Below are positions 17,293-26,145 of a stretch of DNA of 64,000 nucleotides, piece by piece. The translations under genes were made by a program, and so were the position numbers. Position 1 is the first letter of the stretch, and each line of letters begins with the position of its first letter. Source of the DNA: Bradyrhizobium elkanii WSM2783 (GTDB taxonomy: Bacteria > Pseudomonadota > Alphaproteobacteria > Rhizobiales > Xanthobacteraceae). The stretch spans positions 1 to 64,000 of the forward strand of contig NZ_AXAP01000028.1 of NCBI RefSeq assembly GCF_000472865.1, in the 5' to 3' direction. A model generated the notes under the pieces. It was not told the origin of the DNA, searched no databases, and saw nothing but the letters and a program-made list of their open reading frames with translations.

Positions 17293-18141
17293 TTACTTGC
17301 GACGACGTGCGAGATCGGAACCAAGCGCCGCGCATCCGGCGACATGAAATGCCGCTTCGAGCCCGCGCGCGAGCGTGCCGCCGTCAGGCGCCAATATCCG
17401 CATCACGAGCCCGGCCTGGTTCGGCGCGGGCGACGCACCCGATAGACAGCCGCAGCTATCGACGATTTTGCTGAACGATCCGAGATCTGGCACTTTTTCC
17501 GGCGGGGCGACCAGAACGACGGTCGCGACGGCCGCCATATCACCGAGCGCGCCGTCGCGCATCTCGTCACCGCGGATCGATCCACGATCGAACAGCAGGA
17601 CATTGCCGTCGGGACGCAGGATGCGCTGCCGGCTCGAAAACGATGCGAACGGCCGTCCCGCCTGACGCGGGTCGTGCATGGCGAATCCGTCGGCCAGGAA
17701 CAGCACCGCACCCTCAGCCACAGTCGCCATCGTGTCGAGACAAAGATCGGCACCGGGAAACAGCACATAGGGATCGCTCGCGATCGCGCAAAACGCACCC
17801 TGACCGACCGTGATGGATTGCTGCTGCAGCGCGCCGGCCTGGCATCCGTGGTGCACGACCGTGGAAGCCTGCGTCGTCAGGTGAAATGCGGCATTCGCGG
17901 CGATGGCCACATCGAGCTTGAGACGGTCGCAGGCATACAGGCCGCCGGCGGCCGACTGCAAATAAAGCGTCAGCAAGTCGGCTCGCGTGACGTCGAGATA
18001 AAAGCCGCGGGTGACGTGAAATGGGTAGCCGACATGCTGGCGCCGCAGCACGGTTCGGCCGCCGGCAACGTCCGCGGCGAGATGCGCTTCGGCGCGCCGG
18101 CCGGAGTCAAACGCGGAACAGGACAGCGGCAGAGATCGCAT
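17293..18141 (-). CDS. ureD: urease accessory protein UreD
   Basis: About 282 aa from the ATG at 18141; the frame is open to an earlier ATG at 18186, which would give 297 aa. Conserved elements are YPFHVTRGFYLDV, TTQASTVVHHG and the FADGFAMHDPRQ-like segment, all in the UreD/UreH family pattern. UreD is the scaffold that binds apo-urease and, with UreF and UreG, delivers nickel. It is last in the leftward operon, and its start overlaps the ureG end by 35 nt. It converges on cbbO with a 2-bp gap, so the two transcripts run toward each other. Confidence 0.82.
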   Translation of the reverse strand: MRSLPLSCSAFDSGRRAEAHLAADVAGGRTVLRRQHVGYPFHVTRGFYLDVTRADLLTLYLQSAAGGLYACDRLKLDVAIAANAAFHLTTQASTVVHHGCQAGALQQQSITVGQGAFCAIASDPYVLFPGADLCLDTMATVAEGAVLFLADGFAMHDPRQAGRPFASFSSRQRILRPDGNVLLFDRGSIRGDEMRDGALGDMAAVATVVLVAPPEKVPDLGSFSKIVDSCGCLSGASPAPNQAGLVMRILAPDGGTLARGLEAAFHVAGCAALGSDLARRRK

Positions 18142-18763
18142 CGGCAACCGCCTCGATGCCGGCACCGGAGCGCGCGTTGGTCGCAAGCACCGGCCGGCCT
18201 CCCCTCACGCTGACAGCCTCGGCAAGCATCGGCTCGAGCGCAACGCCGACATGCGGCGCGAGATCGATCTTGTTGACGACAAGGAGGTCGCAGCGGAGCA
18301 GGCCCGGCCCCTTCTTGCGCGGAATGTCGTCGCCGCCCGCGACGTCGATCACGAACATCCACCAGTCGACCAGGTCGAGCGAGAAGGTCGAGGCGAGATT
18401 GTCGCCACCGGATTCGAACAGGATCAGCTCAAGCCCGGGAAACCGCGCTTCGAGATCGTCGCCGGCGGCGATGTTGAGCGTCGGGTCCTCGCGGATCACC
18501 GTATGCGGGCAGGCGCCGGCCTCGACCGCCGAGACGCGCGCCGGATCGATCAGCCCGGAACGGCGCAACCGCTCGGCATCCTCCTTGGTTACGAGATCGT
18601 TGGTCACTACAGCGAAATCGATACCGCGACGCTGCAGGACCGGAATCAACGCCTCGATCAACGCGGTCTTGCCGCAGCCGACGGGACCGCCGATCCCGAC
18701 ACGTGCCGCGGCGGGACTGGCATGGGTCGCCGCGCGCTCAATGGGATGCAGCTTGTCGAGCAT
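18107..18763 (-). CDS. ureG: urease accessory GTPase UreG
   Basis: A 218-aa SIMIBI-class GTPase. The P-loop GGPVGCGKTALIEAL lies at about residues 25-39. The nickel-binding Cys-Pro-His motif appears in GACPHTVIREDPTLN. The guanine specificity motif is in VVNKIDLAPHVG. UreG couples GTP hydrolysis to nickel insertion into UreC. It starts 4 bp after the ureC stop and overlaps ureD downstream. All catalytic motifs are intact. Confidence 0.95.
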   Translation of the reverse strand: MLDKLHPIERAATHASPAAARVGIGGPVGCGKTALIEALIPVLQRRGIDFAVVTNDLVTKEDAERLRRSGLIDPARVSAVEAGACPHTVIREDPTLNIAAGDDLEARFPGLELILFESGGDNLASTFSLDLVDWWMFVIDVAGGDDIPRKKGPGLLRCDLLVVNKIDLAPHVGVALEPMLAEAVSVRGGRPVLATNARSGAGIEAVADAISAAVLFRV

Positions 18764-18767
18764 TGCA

Positions 18768-20477
18768 TCACCTCAGCATATAGCGCCGCGCCAGCGGCAG
18801 TTCGCGCGCCGGCTCGCAGGTTGCAAGCGCGCCATCGACAAAGACGTCGAACGTTTCAGGATCCACGCTGATCTTCGGGCAACGGTCGTTCCAGAGCATG
18901 TCGCGCTTTGAGAGTTTTCGCGTGCCCTTTACCGGCAGCAGCGTCTTCGACAGGCCGAGAGCGCCGGCGAGATCGCGCTCCAGCGCCAATGGATGCACGA
19001 AGCAGGCCGAGAGCGCCGCGGGCGCGCGGCCGAACGCGCCCCATTGCGGGCGCATGAGCATCGGCTCGCAGGTCATCAGCGAGGCCGCGCTGTCGCCCAT
19101 CGCGCCCCAGGCGATGAAGCCGCCCTTGATGACCAGCTCCGGCTTGATGCCGAAGAACGCCGGCCGCCAGACCACGATGTCTGCAAGCTTTCCGTCTTCC
19201 AGCGAGCCGACATGGTCGGCAATGCCAAAGGTCCGCGCGGCGTTGATGGTGTACTTCGCCACATAACGGCGGATGCGCGCATTGTCGCCAAAACCTTCGC
19301 GATCTTCCGGCAGCGCGCCGCGCTGATCCTTCATCTTCGAGGCGAGCTGCCAGGTGCGGCAGATCACCTCGTGGATGCGGCCCATGCCCTGGCTGTCGGA
19401 GCCGAGCATCGAGATCGCGCCGATGTCGTGCAGCACGTCCTCGGCCGCAATAGTCTGCGCACGAATGCGACTTTCCGCGAACGCCACATCCTCCGGGATC
19501 GCCGGATTGAGGTGGTGGCAGACCATGGTCATGTCGAGATGTTCGTCGAAGGTGTTGACCGTGAACGGATTGGTGGGGTTGGTCGACGACGGCAGGCAGT
19601 GCATCTCGCCGGCGACGCGGATGATATCGGGCGCGTGGCCGCCGCCTGCGCCTTCGGTGTGGTACATGTGAATGGTGCGGCCGCCGATCGCCTCCAGCGT
19701 GTTCTCGACAAAGCCGGATTCGTTCAGCGTATCGGTATGGATCTGGACCTGGAAATCGTAGTCGTCGGCGACGCGAAGGCAGGTGTCGATCGCGGCCGGC
19801 ATCGAGCCCCAGTCCTCGTGCAGCTTCAATCCCATCACGCCGGTCTCGAGCTGCTCGACCATCGGCGGCGCGCGATGGGAGTTGCCGCGGCCGAGGAAGC
19901 CGAAATTCATCGGCCAGGCTTCGGCGGCCTGCAGCATCTTGCCGGTATTGAAGGGGCCGCCGGAATCGATGCCGACCGTGATCGGCCCGAGCGAGCCGCC
20001 GATCATGGTGGTAATGCCGCTGGCGAGCGCATGCTCGACAAGGCCGGCGCTGTCGAAATGAACGTGGACGTCGATCGCGCCGGGCGTTGCGATCAGGCCC
20101 TCGCAATCGCGCACGGTGGTGCCGGTCGAGACGATCAGCTGCGGATCGACGCCGTCCATGATCGCGGGGTTGCCTGCCTTGCCGATGCCGACGATGCGGC
20201 CATTCCTGATGCCAAGATCGCCCTTGACGATGCCGAGCACGGGATCGATTACCACGACATTGCAGAGCAGGAAATCGAGCGCGCCTTCGGCCGAGGTGAT
20301 GCCGGCCATGCCGATGCCGTCGCGCAAGGTCTTGCCGCCGCCGTGCAGGCATTCATCGCCATAGACGGCATAATCCTTCTCGACCACGGCGAAGAGCGAA
20401 GTGTCGCCGAGGCGAACGGAATCGCCGGTTGTCGGCCCATAAAGCGCTGCGTAGTCGCGCCGGTCGATCATCGCCAC
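18768..20477 (-). CDS. ureC: urease alpha subunit UreC
   Basis: 569 aa, the normal length. The nickel-site residues are present: the HxH pair in GAIDVHVHF, the carbamylated Lys in GVMGLKLHEDWG, the His residues of QVQIHTDTLNE and HTEGAGGGHAPD, and the Asp in MLGSDSQGMG. The mobile flap carries the catalytic His in MVCHHLNPAIPEDVAFAESR. Unusual is the segment after TTMIGG: it reads SLGPITVGIDSGGPFNTGKM, where typical UreC has a GTGPATGTNAT-type loop. This suggests a divergent urease lineage but not loss of catalysis. The gene is coupled to ureAB by a 3-bp gap. Confidence 0.93.
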   Translation of the reverse strand: MAMIDRRDYAALYGPTTGDSVRLGDTSLFAVVEKDYAVYGDECLHGGGKTLRDGIGMAGITSAEGALDFLLCNVVVIDPVLGIVKGDLGIRNGRIVGIGKAGNPAIMDGVDPQLIVSTGTTVRDCEGLIATPGAIDVHVHFDSAGLVEHALASGITTMIGGSLGPITVGIDSGGPFNTGKMLQAAEAWPMNFGFLGRGNSHRAPPMVEQLETGVMGLKLHEDWGSMPAAIDTCLRVADDYDFQVQIHTDTLNESGFVENTLEAIGGRTIHMYHTEGAGGGHAPDIIRVAGEMHCLPSSTNPTNPFTVNTFDEHLDMTMVCHHLNPAIPEDVAFAESRIRAQTIAAEDVLHDIGAISMLGSDSQGMGRIHEVICRTWQLASKMKDQRGALPEDREGFGDNARIRRYVAKYTINAARTFGIADHVGSLEDGKLADIVVWRPAFFGIKPELVIKGGFIAWGAMGDSAASLMTCEPMLMRPQWGAFGRAPAALSACFVHPLALERDLAGALGLSKTLLPVKGTRKLSKRDMLWNDRCPKISVDPETFDVFVDGALATCEPARELPLARRYMLR

Positions 20478-20480
20478 AGG

Positions 20481-21176
20481 TTATGCTCCCCTGAAATCGC
20501 GCGCGCGTGCTCGCGTCAGCGCGGCGCTGCGCACGGCCGGATCGCTGCCGACACCGTCGGTGAGATTGTTGAGCCCGGTCAGTTCGCGCCGCCCGCCGAA
20601 CTCGACCAGCGACACCTCCTTGGAGGCGCCGGGTTCGAAACGCACCGCCGTGCCGGCGGGAATGTCGAGCCGCATATTGAAGGCCGCGGCGCGGTCGAAT
20701 TCGAGCGCCTTGTTGACCTCGAAGAAATGGAAATGCGACCCGATCTGGATCGGACGGTCGCCGGTGTTGACCGCAGTCAACTTCATCTTGCGCCGCCCGG
20801 GATTGAGTTCGAGCTGACCGTCACGCGCGGTGATGGCGCCGGGATGCTCGGTGTCGGCGGCAGCGCCCGGCGGCGGGCGGATCGGCTCATGCACGGTGAC
20901 GAGCTTGGTGCCATCCGGAAAGACGCATTCGACCTGGATGATATGCATCATCGCGGCAATGCCGGGCAGCACGTCCTCGGTGGAAAGGATCGTGGAGCCG
21001 TGGCCAATGAGATCGGCCACCGAGCGGCCGTCACGCGCGCCTTCCAAGATCTCGTCCGTGATGATCGCGACCGCTTCGGGATAGTTCAGCTTCAATCCCC
21101 TATTACGGCGGCGGCGCGCCAGTTCGGCAGCGTTGAAGATGGTCAACCGTTCCAGCTCCGTAGGCGTCAGCAGCAT
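20481..21176 (-). CDS. ureAB: fused urease gamma-beta subunit UreAB
   Basis: A 231-aa protein that joins two subunits usually encoded separately. Residues 1 to about 100 are UreA (MLLTPTELERLTIFNAAELA, GLKLNYPEAVAIITDEILEG, VEATFPDGTKLV-like VECVFPDGTKLV). Residues about 125-225 are UreB (TGDRPIQIGSHFHFFEVNKA, FNMRLDIPAGTAVRFEPG). Such fusions are known in Helicobacter and in some actinobacteria. Together with UreC it forms the urease core that hydrolyses urea to ammonia and carbamate. Confidence 0.94.
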   Translation of the reverse strand: MLLTPTELERLTIFNAAELARRRRNRGLKLNYPEAVAIITDEILEGARDGRSVADLIGHGSTILSTEDVLPGIAAMMHIIQVECVFPDGTKLVTVHEPIRPPPGAAADTEHPGAITARDGQLELNPGRRKMKLTAVNTGDRPIQIGSHFHFFEVNKALEFDRAAAFNMRLDIPAGTAVRFEPGASKEVSLVEFGGRRELTGLNNLTDGVGSDPAVRSAALTRARARDFRGA

Positions 21177-21188
21177 GCCTTCTCACTT

Positions 21189-21860
21189 TCAATTGGCAAA
21201 CAGCCGCAGATCGGCCTGCGCGTGGCGCGCCGCGGCGATGTCGAGGAAGGGCGCAAAGCTTTCGAACTCAGCATCGGGCAATGTCTCGTTCATCGTGAGC
21301 TGCTCGATCAGCGGCAGGCAATCGGCGAGCACCTCCTGCCCTTGCAGCGCGCCGACCGCCCCTAACCGGATCGCAGCGGTGATCAGGCCCGAAGCGACGG
21401 TGTAGCCCGAGGTCAATTGCGCCAGGTATTCGTCGAGCCCCACCGAGCACCAGACCGCGCCCTGCATCACCGCGATATGGCCCAGGCATTCGCCGGACCG
21501 CACTGCGTCGCGCAGGATCGCCGCTAGATCGTTGCCGATCCGCGCATGTGAGGCCAGAAACGACGCGCCATTGCGGCGCGAACCCGCGCGCAGGCTCTCG
21601 ACCAGCGTCGAGGCTTCCACCTCGCGATCGACAGCAGCGATGACGGCGAGATCGCCGTTGCAGCGGAAAGCGCGCAGCAACGCGACCCGGTCATAGCTGG
21701 CCCAGCGATGTTTCAACGCCGCCGACACCAACCGCTTCAACTCGCGCGCGTCTAGGCCATCGCGCAGCGCGATGAGGCCCTCGATCCCATAGGAGAAGGC
21801 GAAGGAGCCGCTGGGAAACGCCCCGTCTGCCTGCCATAGCGCGCGCAAGGTCGACAGCAT
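21189..21860 (-). CDS. ureF: urease accessory protein UreF
   Basis: A 223-aa all-helical protein. It opens with LWQADGAFPSGSFAFSYGIE, which matches the UreF signature (FPxGxFxxSxGLE). UreF forms part of the UreD-UreF-UreG activation complex and gates GTP hydrolysis. It lies between ureE (3-bp gap upstream) and ureAB (12-bp gap downstream) in the operon. Length and motif are normal. Confidence 0.88.
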   Translation of the reverse strand: MLSTLRALWQADGAFPSGSFAFSYGIEGLIALRDGLDARELKRLVSAALKHRWASYDRVALLRAFRCNGDLAVIAAVDREVEASTLVESLRAGSRRNGASFLASHARIGNDLAAILRDAVRSGECLGHIAVMQGAVWCSVGLDEYLAQLTSGYTVASGLITAAIRLGAVGALQGQEVLADCLPLIEQLTMNETLPDAEFESFAPFLDIAAARHAQADLRLFAN

Positions 21861-21863
21861 CGC

Positions 21864-22394
21864 TTAGTGGCTCTGGTCGTGCTGGTGGACGTGATGTCCA
21901 TCATGATCGTCCTCGGCCGCCGCGTGATCTGGCACGTCCTCTTCCTCGTCGAGCACGCTGATGCCGACGCGGCGCGAGGCGACCATGTCCTCCAGCCTTG
22001 CGATGTAATCCTCGGGCCGTCCCTCCAGCGCCACGAACAGAACTTCGCCGCCGAAGCGGACACGCCAGTGCAGGTTTCCGACGTGATAGCCCAGTTCGAT
22101 CGCATCCGCGATCGAGCGCGGTTCGAGCTTCAGCCAGCGTTCGGTCGCCGCGCGCACGACGATCGCGCTGTCGCTCTCCAGCACGAGTACTGCGCCGTCG
22201 AACAGTTTCTGGTGACGCGGCAGCGCGATCGCCAGTTCGACGCCGCCACGGGTGGTGATTAGCAACCGCCGCCGCGCCAGGTCGGCAACAGGCACGTTTA
22301 CAATATCGACCGCGCCGCGGTGCTCGAGCCGATGCAGCTCCTCGGACAATTCCGGCTCCAGCCGGCTACCGAGCACACGTTCGATGCGCAGCAT
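21864..22394 (-). CDS. ureE: urease accessory nickel metallochaperone UreE
   Basis: A 176-aa protein with a UreE N-terminal domain (about 1-75) and metal-binding domain (about 80-150; the YHVGNLHWRVRFGGEVLFVA region carries the conserved His). The tail is acidic and His-rich (DDHDGHHVHQHDQSH), as expected for a nickel store. It delivers Ni to UreG. AAGGAG sits 6 nt before the ATG. It is the first gene of the ure operon, and a palindrome separates it from the upstream hydrolase gene. Confidence 0.88.
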   Translation of the reverse strand: MLRIERVLGSRLEPELSEELHRLEHRGAVDIVNVPVADLARRRLLITTRGGVELAIALPRHQKLFDGAVLVLESDSAIVVRAATERWLKLEPRSIADAIELGYHVGNLHWRVRFGGEVLFVALEGRPEDYIARLEDMVASRRVGISVLDEEEDVPDHAAAEDDHDGHHVHQHDQSH

Positions 22395-22420
22395 CGCAGT
22401 CTCCTTCCCACATCTTCACC

Positions 22421-22440
22421 TCTCCCGCTTGCGGGAGAGG
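22421..22440. repeat. 9-bp perfect hairpin (CTCTCCCGC / GCGGGAGAG)
   Basis: A perfect palindrome with a 2-nt loop lies in the 94-bp gap between the MetX-like hydrolase gene and ureE. There is no T-tract. I recognise it as a widespread short intergenic repeat in Bradyrhizobium. It could still mark the end of the upstream transcript. Confidence 0.6.
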
Positions 22441-22488
22441 GGTGCAGCCTCGGATAGAGTTTGACCTGATGTCATCATGCTCCGGCCG

Positions 22489-23508
22489 TCATTTGGCGAG
22501 CAGTTCCTTCAGCTTGACGTCGATGAAGTCGACGTCGACCGGGTTGGTGCCGGGGCCGCCGGCGAAATGACCCCAGATCGAGGGCACCGGAACGAATTCG
22601 GCGTTCGGCATATGCTCGACTTCGAACCTGCTGTCTTCGGGTGGAAAATAGAGGTCGGTCTGACCGGGCATGACGTAGGCCCGGGCCTTGATCGCGCCGA
22701 GCGCCGCCTTGAAATCGCCCTTATAGATCTCGTTGTCGCTGATATCGCCGTTCTGCCAGGTCCAAAGCATGGTCAGGAGATTGTTCGGGTCCTTGGGCAG
22801 GAAGAAACCTTCCCAGAACGCGACCAGGAAGTCCTCCAGCGAGGAGTAGCCCAACGTATCGAGATCAAGCTTCTCGCGATAGAACGCCTGCGAGAATCCC
22901 CAGCCGGCATAGACGCGCGCGGCGGCGCGCAAGCCGCGGGCCGGCTTCTCGGTGTACCAGCCTTCTTTCCAGGCCGCATCCGCCGTCAGCGCCGCCTTCA
23001 CGCCTTCGAGGAAGACGAAATTATGCCGCGAGCACTTGGCCGAACCGCAGAATGGCGCGATCAGGTCCATCATGTCCGGATAGAGCGCGCCCCAGTGGAA
23101 GGTCTGCAGCGCGCCCATCGACCAGCCGGTCACAAGGCGAATGTGTGTGATGCCGAATTTCTCGGTCACCAGGCGGTGCTGGACGCGCACATTGTCGTAG
23201 GCCGTCACTTGGGGAAAGCGCGGGCCGTTATACGGCTCGGGCGTGTTGCTCGGCGAAGACGACAGCCCGTTGCCGAGCATGTTCGGGATGATGATGAAGT
23301 ATTTGTTCGGGTCGAGCGCGCGGCCCTCCCCGATCAGCCATTCATTGTCGTAGTGCTGGCCGGAATACCAGGTCGGATAGACGACGACGTTATCCTTCGC
23401 CGCGTTCAGCGTGCCGAAGGTCTTGTAGGCCAGCTTGCAGCCACGCAGGGTGGCGCCGCGTTGCAGCCTGACGTCGCCAAGGTCGTAGATTTCGTAATCG
23501 AGAGTCAT
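22489..23508 (-). CDS. MetX-like alpha/beta hydrolase
   Basis: A 339-aa alpha/beta-hydrolase of the homoserine acetyltransferase (MetX) superfamily. The nucleophile elbow is GWSMGALQ, and the catalytic His is probably in SIWGHFAGGPGT near the C-terminus. The segment NVVVYPTWYSGQHYDNEWLI replaces the MetX pattern around the oxyanion site, so acyl transfer to homoserine is not assured. It lies 77 bp downstream of amiE on the same strand, between an amidase and urease. This suggests a hydrolytic role in amide or ester breakdown, but the substrate is unknown. Confidence 0.72.
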   Translation of the reverse strand: MTLDYEIYDLGDVRLQRGATLRGCKLAYKTFGTLNAAKDNVVVYPTWYSGQHYDNEWLIGEGRALDPNKYFIIIPNMLGNGLSSSPSNTPEPYNGPRFPQVTAYDNVRVQHRLVTEKFGITHIRLVTGWSMGALQTFHWGALYPDMMDLIAPFCGSAKCSRHNFVFLEGVKAALTADAAWKEGWYTEKPARGLRAAARVYAGWGFSQAFYREKLDLDTLGYSSLEDFLVAFWEGFFLPKDPNNLLTMLWTWQNGDISDNEIYKGDFKAALGAIKARAYVMPGQTDLYFPPEDSRFEVEHMPNAEFVPVPSIWGHFAGGPGTNPVDVDFIDVKLKELLAK

Positions 23509-23585
23509 GACGGCGCATCCTCTCTTGCTTCATGGTTTCGCGTGGGCCGGCCGACTGTCCGGCCGGCGCCGCATTATACGCATGT

Positions 23586-24623
23586 TCAGCGATGCGCGAC
23601 CTTCTTGGCCGGGATCCCCTCGATCGGGCATTCCTCGGTTCCGACAGTCGAGCGGGTAAAAGATTCGACCATCTCGCGCGTTCCTTCTGGGTCGGCGATC
23701 CACTTCGAATAAAAGTCGTAGGGGCATGTCGCGACGCCGCGATCGCCATCGCCGGAATTGATCATGCCGGTATAGCCACGGTGGACCAGCTTGAAGAGGT
23801 GGTTCTGCGACTGGCCGTTCTTGCGCGCGTCGCGGATCAGCGACTTCGAGAGCTGGGCGTATTGCACGCCGTAATCCTCCTCGCCACATTCGCCGAGCGT
23901 GCGGCCGTCGAAGCCGATGATCGCTGAATGGCCGAAATATGAGTAGACGCCGTCGAAGCCGGCGGCATTGGCGACCGCGACATAGACATTGTTGGCCCAG
24001 GCCATCGCCTTGGCCATGATGACCTGCTGGTCCTTGGCCGGATACATGTAGCCTTGGCAGCGCACGATCAGCTCGGCGCCCTTCATGGCGCAATCGCGCC
24101 AGATTTCGGGATAGTTTCCGTCGTCGCAGATGATCAGCGAGACCTTCATGCCCTTCGGCCCTTCGGAGACGTAGGTGCAGTTGCCGGGATACCAGCCTTC
24201 GATCGGCACCCAGGGCATGATCTTGCGATATTTCTGTACGATCTCGCCCTTGTCGTTCATCAGGATCAGCGTGTTGTAGGGCGCCTTCTTCGGATGCTCC
24301 TCGTGCCGCTCGCCGGTGAGCGAGAACACGCCCCAGACCTTCGCCTTGCGGCAGGCTTCGGCAAAGATCTCTGTCTCCTCGCCCGGCACGACAGACGCCG
24401 TCTCGTACATCTCCTTGGAGTCGTACATGATGCCGTGAGTGGAATATTCCGGGAAGATCACCAGATCCATGCCAGGCAGACCGGTCTTCATGCCGACGAT
24501 CATGTCGGCGATCTTGCGAGCGTTGGCGAGCACCTCCGCCTTGGTGTGAAGCCGCGGCATCTTGTAGTTCACGACGGCGACGCCCACCGTGTCGTTGCTG
24601 GAAGTAATATCACCGTGCAACAT
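23586..24623 (-). CDS. amiE: aliphatic amidase AmiE
   Basis: A 345-aa nitrilase-superfamily amidase, almost collinear with Pseudomonas AmiE from the first residues (SSNDTVGVAVVNYKMPRLHT). The Glu-Lys-Cys triad is visible: E59 in FPEYSTHG, the Lys in KYRKIMPWVPIEGWYPG, and Cys in IICDDGNYPEIWRD. It hydrolyses short aliphatic amides such as acetamide to acid and ammonia; formamidase is the close alternative. AAGGAG precedes the ATG. It lies 74 bp downstream of urtE in the amiCR-urt transcription unit, which fits uptake followed by hydrolysis of amides. Confidence 0.93.
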   Translation of the reverse strand: MLHGDITSSNDTVGVAVVNYKMPRLHTKAEVLANARKIADMIVGMKTGLPGMDLVIFPEYSTHGIMYDSKEMYETASVVPGEETEIFAEACRKAKVWGVFSLTGERHEEHPKKAPYNTLILMNDKGEIVQKYRKIMPWVPIEGWYPGNCTYVSEGPKGMKVSLIICDDGNYPEIWRDCAMKGAELIVRCQGYMYPAKDQQVIMAKAMAWANNVYVAVANAAGFDGVYSYFGHSAIIGFDGRTLGECGEEDYGVQYAQLSKSLIRDARKNGQSQNHLFKLVHRGYTGMINSGDGDRGVATCPYDFYSKWIADPEGTREMVESFTRSTVGTEECPIEGIPAKKVAHR

Positions 24624-24697
24624 ATAGCTCTCCTTGCGGTTTTCTGGTCACTGGTTCTGGTCCTCACGCACCGTTGCCTGCCACCGCGACGCTCCGT

Positions 24698-25393
24698 TCA
24701 CACCGCCATGTGGCGGTGAACCAGCGCGTCGCTGAGTTCGCCTATCTTGCCCGATGCCACCACGCGCCCCTTCTCCATCATGGCGAAGCAATGCGCGGCG
24801 CGGCGGACGAACGATACGTTTTGCTCGACCAGGATGACGGTGAGTCCGACGTCCCGGTTAAGGCGGATGATGACGTTCTCGATCTCCTCGACGATCGACG
24901 GCTGGATGCCTTCGTTGGGCTCGTCCAACAGGATGATCTTCGGATCGGCGGCGAGCGCCCGCGCGATCGCGAGCTGTTGCTGCTGGCCGCCGGACAGCAC
25001 GCCGCCATTGCGGTCGAGATTGTCGATCAGATACGGGAACAGCTCGGCTACGAGCGGCGGGATCTCCCGCTTGCCGTCGCTCCGCGCAAACGAGCCCATC
25101 AGGATGTTCTCACGGATCGAGAAATCCGGGATGATCTCGCGGCCCTGGGGAACATAGGCGATGCCTGCCCGCGCGCGCTGAAACGTCGGCTTCGCGCCAA
25201 GATCATCGCCATCGAGGCTGATCTCGCCACCCATCCGGTCAGTGAGGCCCATCAGCGTCTTCAACAGCGTGGTCTTGCCGGTGCCGTTGCGGCCCATCAC
25301 GGCGGTCACCTCGCCGTCGGGTACGTCCAGGCAGACATCATGCAGGATATGGCTGCGGTCATAGAAGCTGTCGACATGGGCAAAGGCGAGCAT
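24698..25393 (-). CDS. urtE: urea/short-chain amide ABC transporter ATP-binding protein UrtE
   Basis: A 231-aa ABC ATPase of the LivF type. Walker A is GRNGTGKTTLLKTL, the signature is LSGGQQQQLAIARAL, and Walker B is IILLDEPNEGIQP. I start it at the ATG 25393, whose last base overlaps the urtD stop (TGATG); the frame extends further upstream only as a shadow of urtD. It forms the ATPase pair with UrtD that powers uptake through UrtBC. Confidence 0.9.
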   Translation of the reverse strand: MLAFAHVDSFYDRSHILHDVCLDVPDGEVTAVMGRNGTGKTTLLKTLMGLTDRMGGEISLDGDDLGAKPTFQRARAGIAYVPQGREIIPDFSIRENILMGSFARSDGKREIPPLVAELFPYLIDNLDRNGGVLSGGQQQQLAIARALAADPKIILLDEPNEGIQPSIVEEIENVIIRLNRDVGLTVILVEQNVSFVRRAAHCFAMMEKGRVVASGKIGELSDALVHRHMAV

Positions 25394-26142
25394 CACGAAA
25401 TCCCCTTCGATCCCAGATAGGCTTCGCGCACCTTCGGATTGTTCTCGATCTGCTCGACATTTCCTTCCGCCAGCACCTGGCCGAGATGCAGCACAGTGAT
25501 ACGCTCGGCGATCTCGCGCACAAAGGCCATGTCGTGCTCGACCACGATGATGGTGTGGCGGCCCTTGAGGTTGTTGACGATCTCCGAGGTCTTGTGGGTC
25601 TCGGCCTGCGTCATGCCGGCGGTCGGCTCGTCCAGCAGGATGATCTTGGGGTTCTGCGTGATCAGGAGGCCGAGCTCGAGCCATTGGGTCTGGCCGTGGC
25701 TGAGATAGGCGGCAATACGGTCCTGTTCCTCGGTGAGACCGATCAGCTCCAGCACCTCATCCACATTGCGTTCCGCATCAGTGCCGAAGCCGAAGCGCAG
25801 ATTGGCGAACACGCCGGGCTTCTTGCAGCTCGCCACTTCGAGATTGCGACGAACTGTGAGTTCCTTGAACACACTCGGGATCTGAAATTTGCGCCCGATG
25901 CCGGCGCGCGCGATCTTGTGCTCTTCCCAGTTGGTAATGTCGGTATCGTGCAGATAGACGCGGCCATCGGTCGACTTGGTCTTGCCGGAGATCAAATCCA
26001 TCAGCGTGGTCTTACCGGCGCCGTTGGCGCCCAGCAGCACGCGCAACTCGCCGTCATCGACGGTCATGGTCACGCCGTTGACGGCCTTGAAGCCTTCGAA
26101 ATCCACGCTCAAGCCGTCGATGGTGAGTGCCGATTGCGCCAT
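25393..26142 (-). CDS. urtD: urea/short-chain amide ABC transporter ATP-binding protein UrtD
   Basis: A 249-aa ABC ATPase of the LivG type. Walker A is GANGAGKTTLMDLI. The signature is the UrtD variant YLSHGQTQWLELGLL. Walker B is KIILLDEPTAGM. It is coupled to urtE by a 1-nt overlap and follows urtC by 3 bp. The LSHGQ signature, in place of LSGGQ, helps to separate UrtD from branched-chain amino acid transporters. Confidence 0.9.
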   Translation of the reverse strand: MAQSALTIDGLSVDFEGFKAVNGVTMTVDDGELRVLLGANGAGKTTLMDLISGKTKSTDGRVYLHDTDITNWEEHKIARAGIGRKFQIPSVFKELTVRRNLEVASCKKPGVFANLRFGFGTDAERNVDEVLELIGLTEEQDRIAAYLSHGQTQWLELGLLITQNPKIILLDEPTAGMTQAETHKTSEIVNNLKGRHTIIVVEHDMAFVREIAERITVLHLGQVLAEGNVEQIENNPKVREAYLGSKGIS

Positions 26143-26145
26143 CGC

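Noticed and set aside
18993..21365. 790-codon plus-strand open frame across ureC and ureAB
   Set aside because: It is antisense to clear urease genes and has the Arg/Ala/His-rich composition typical of shadow frames in high-GC coding DNA.
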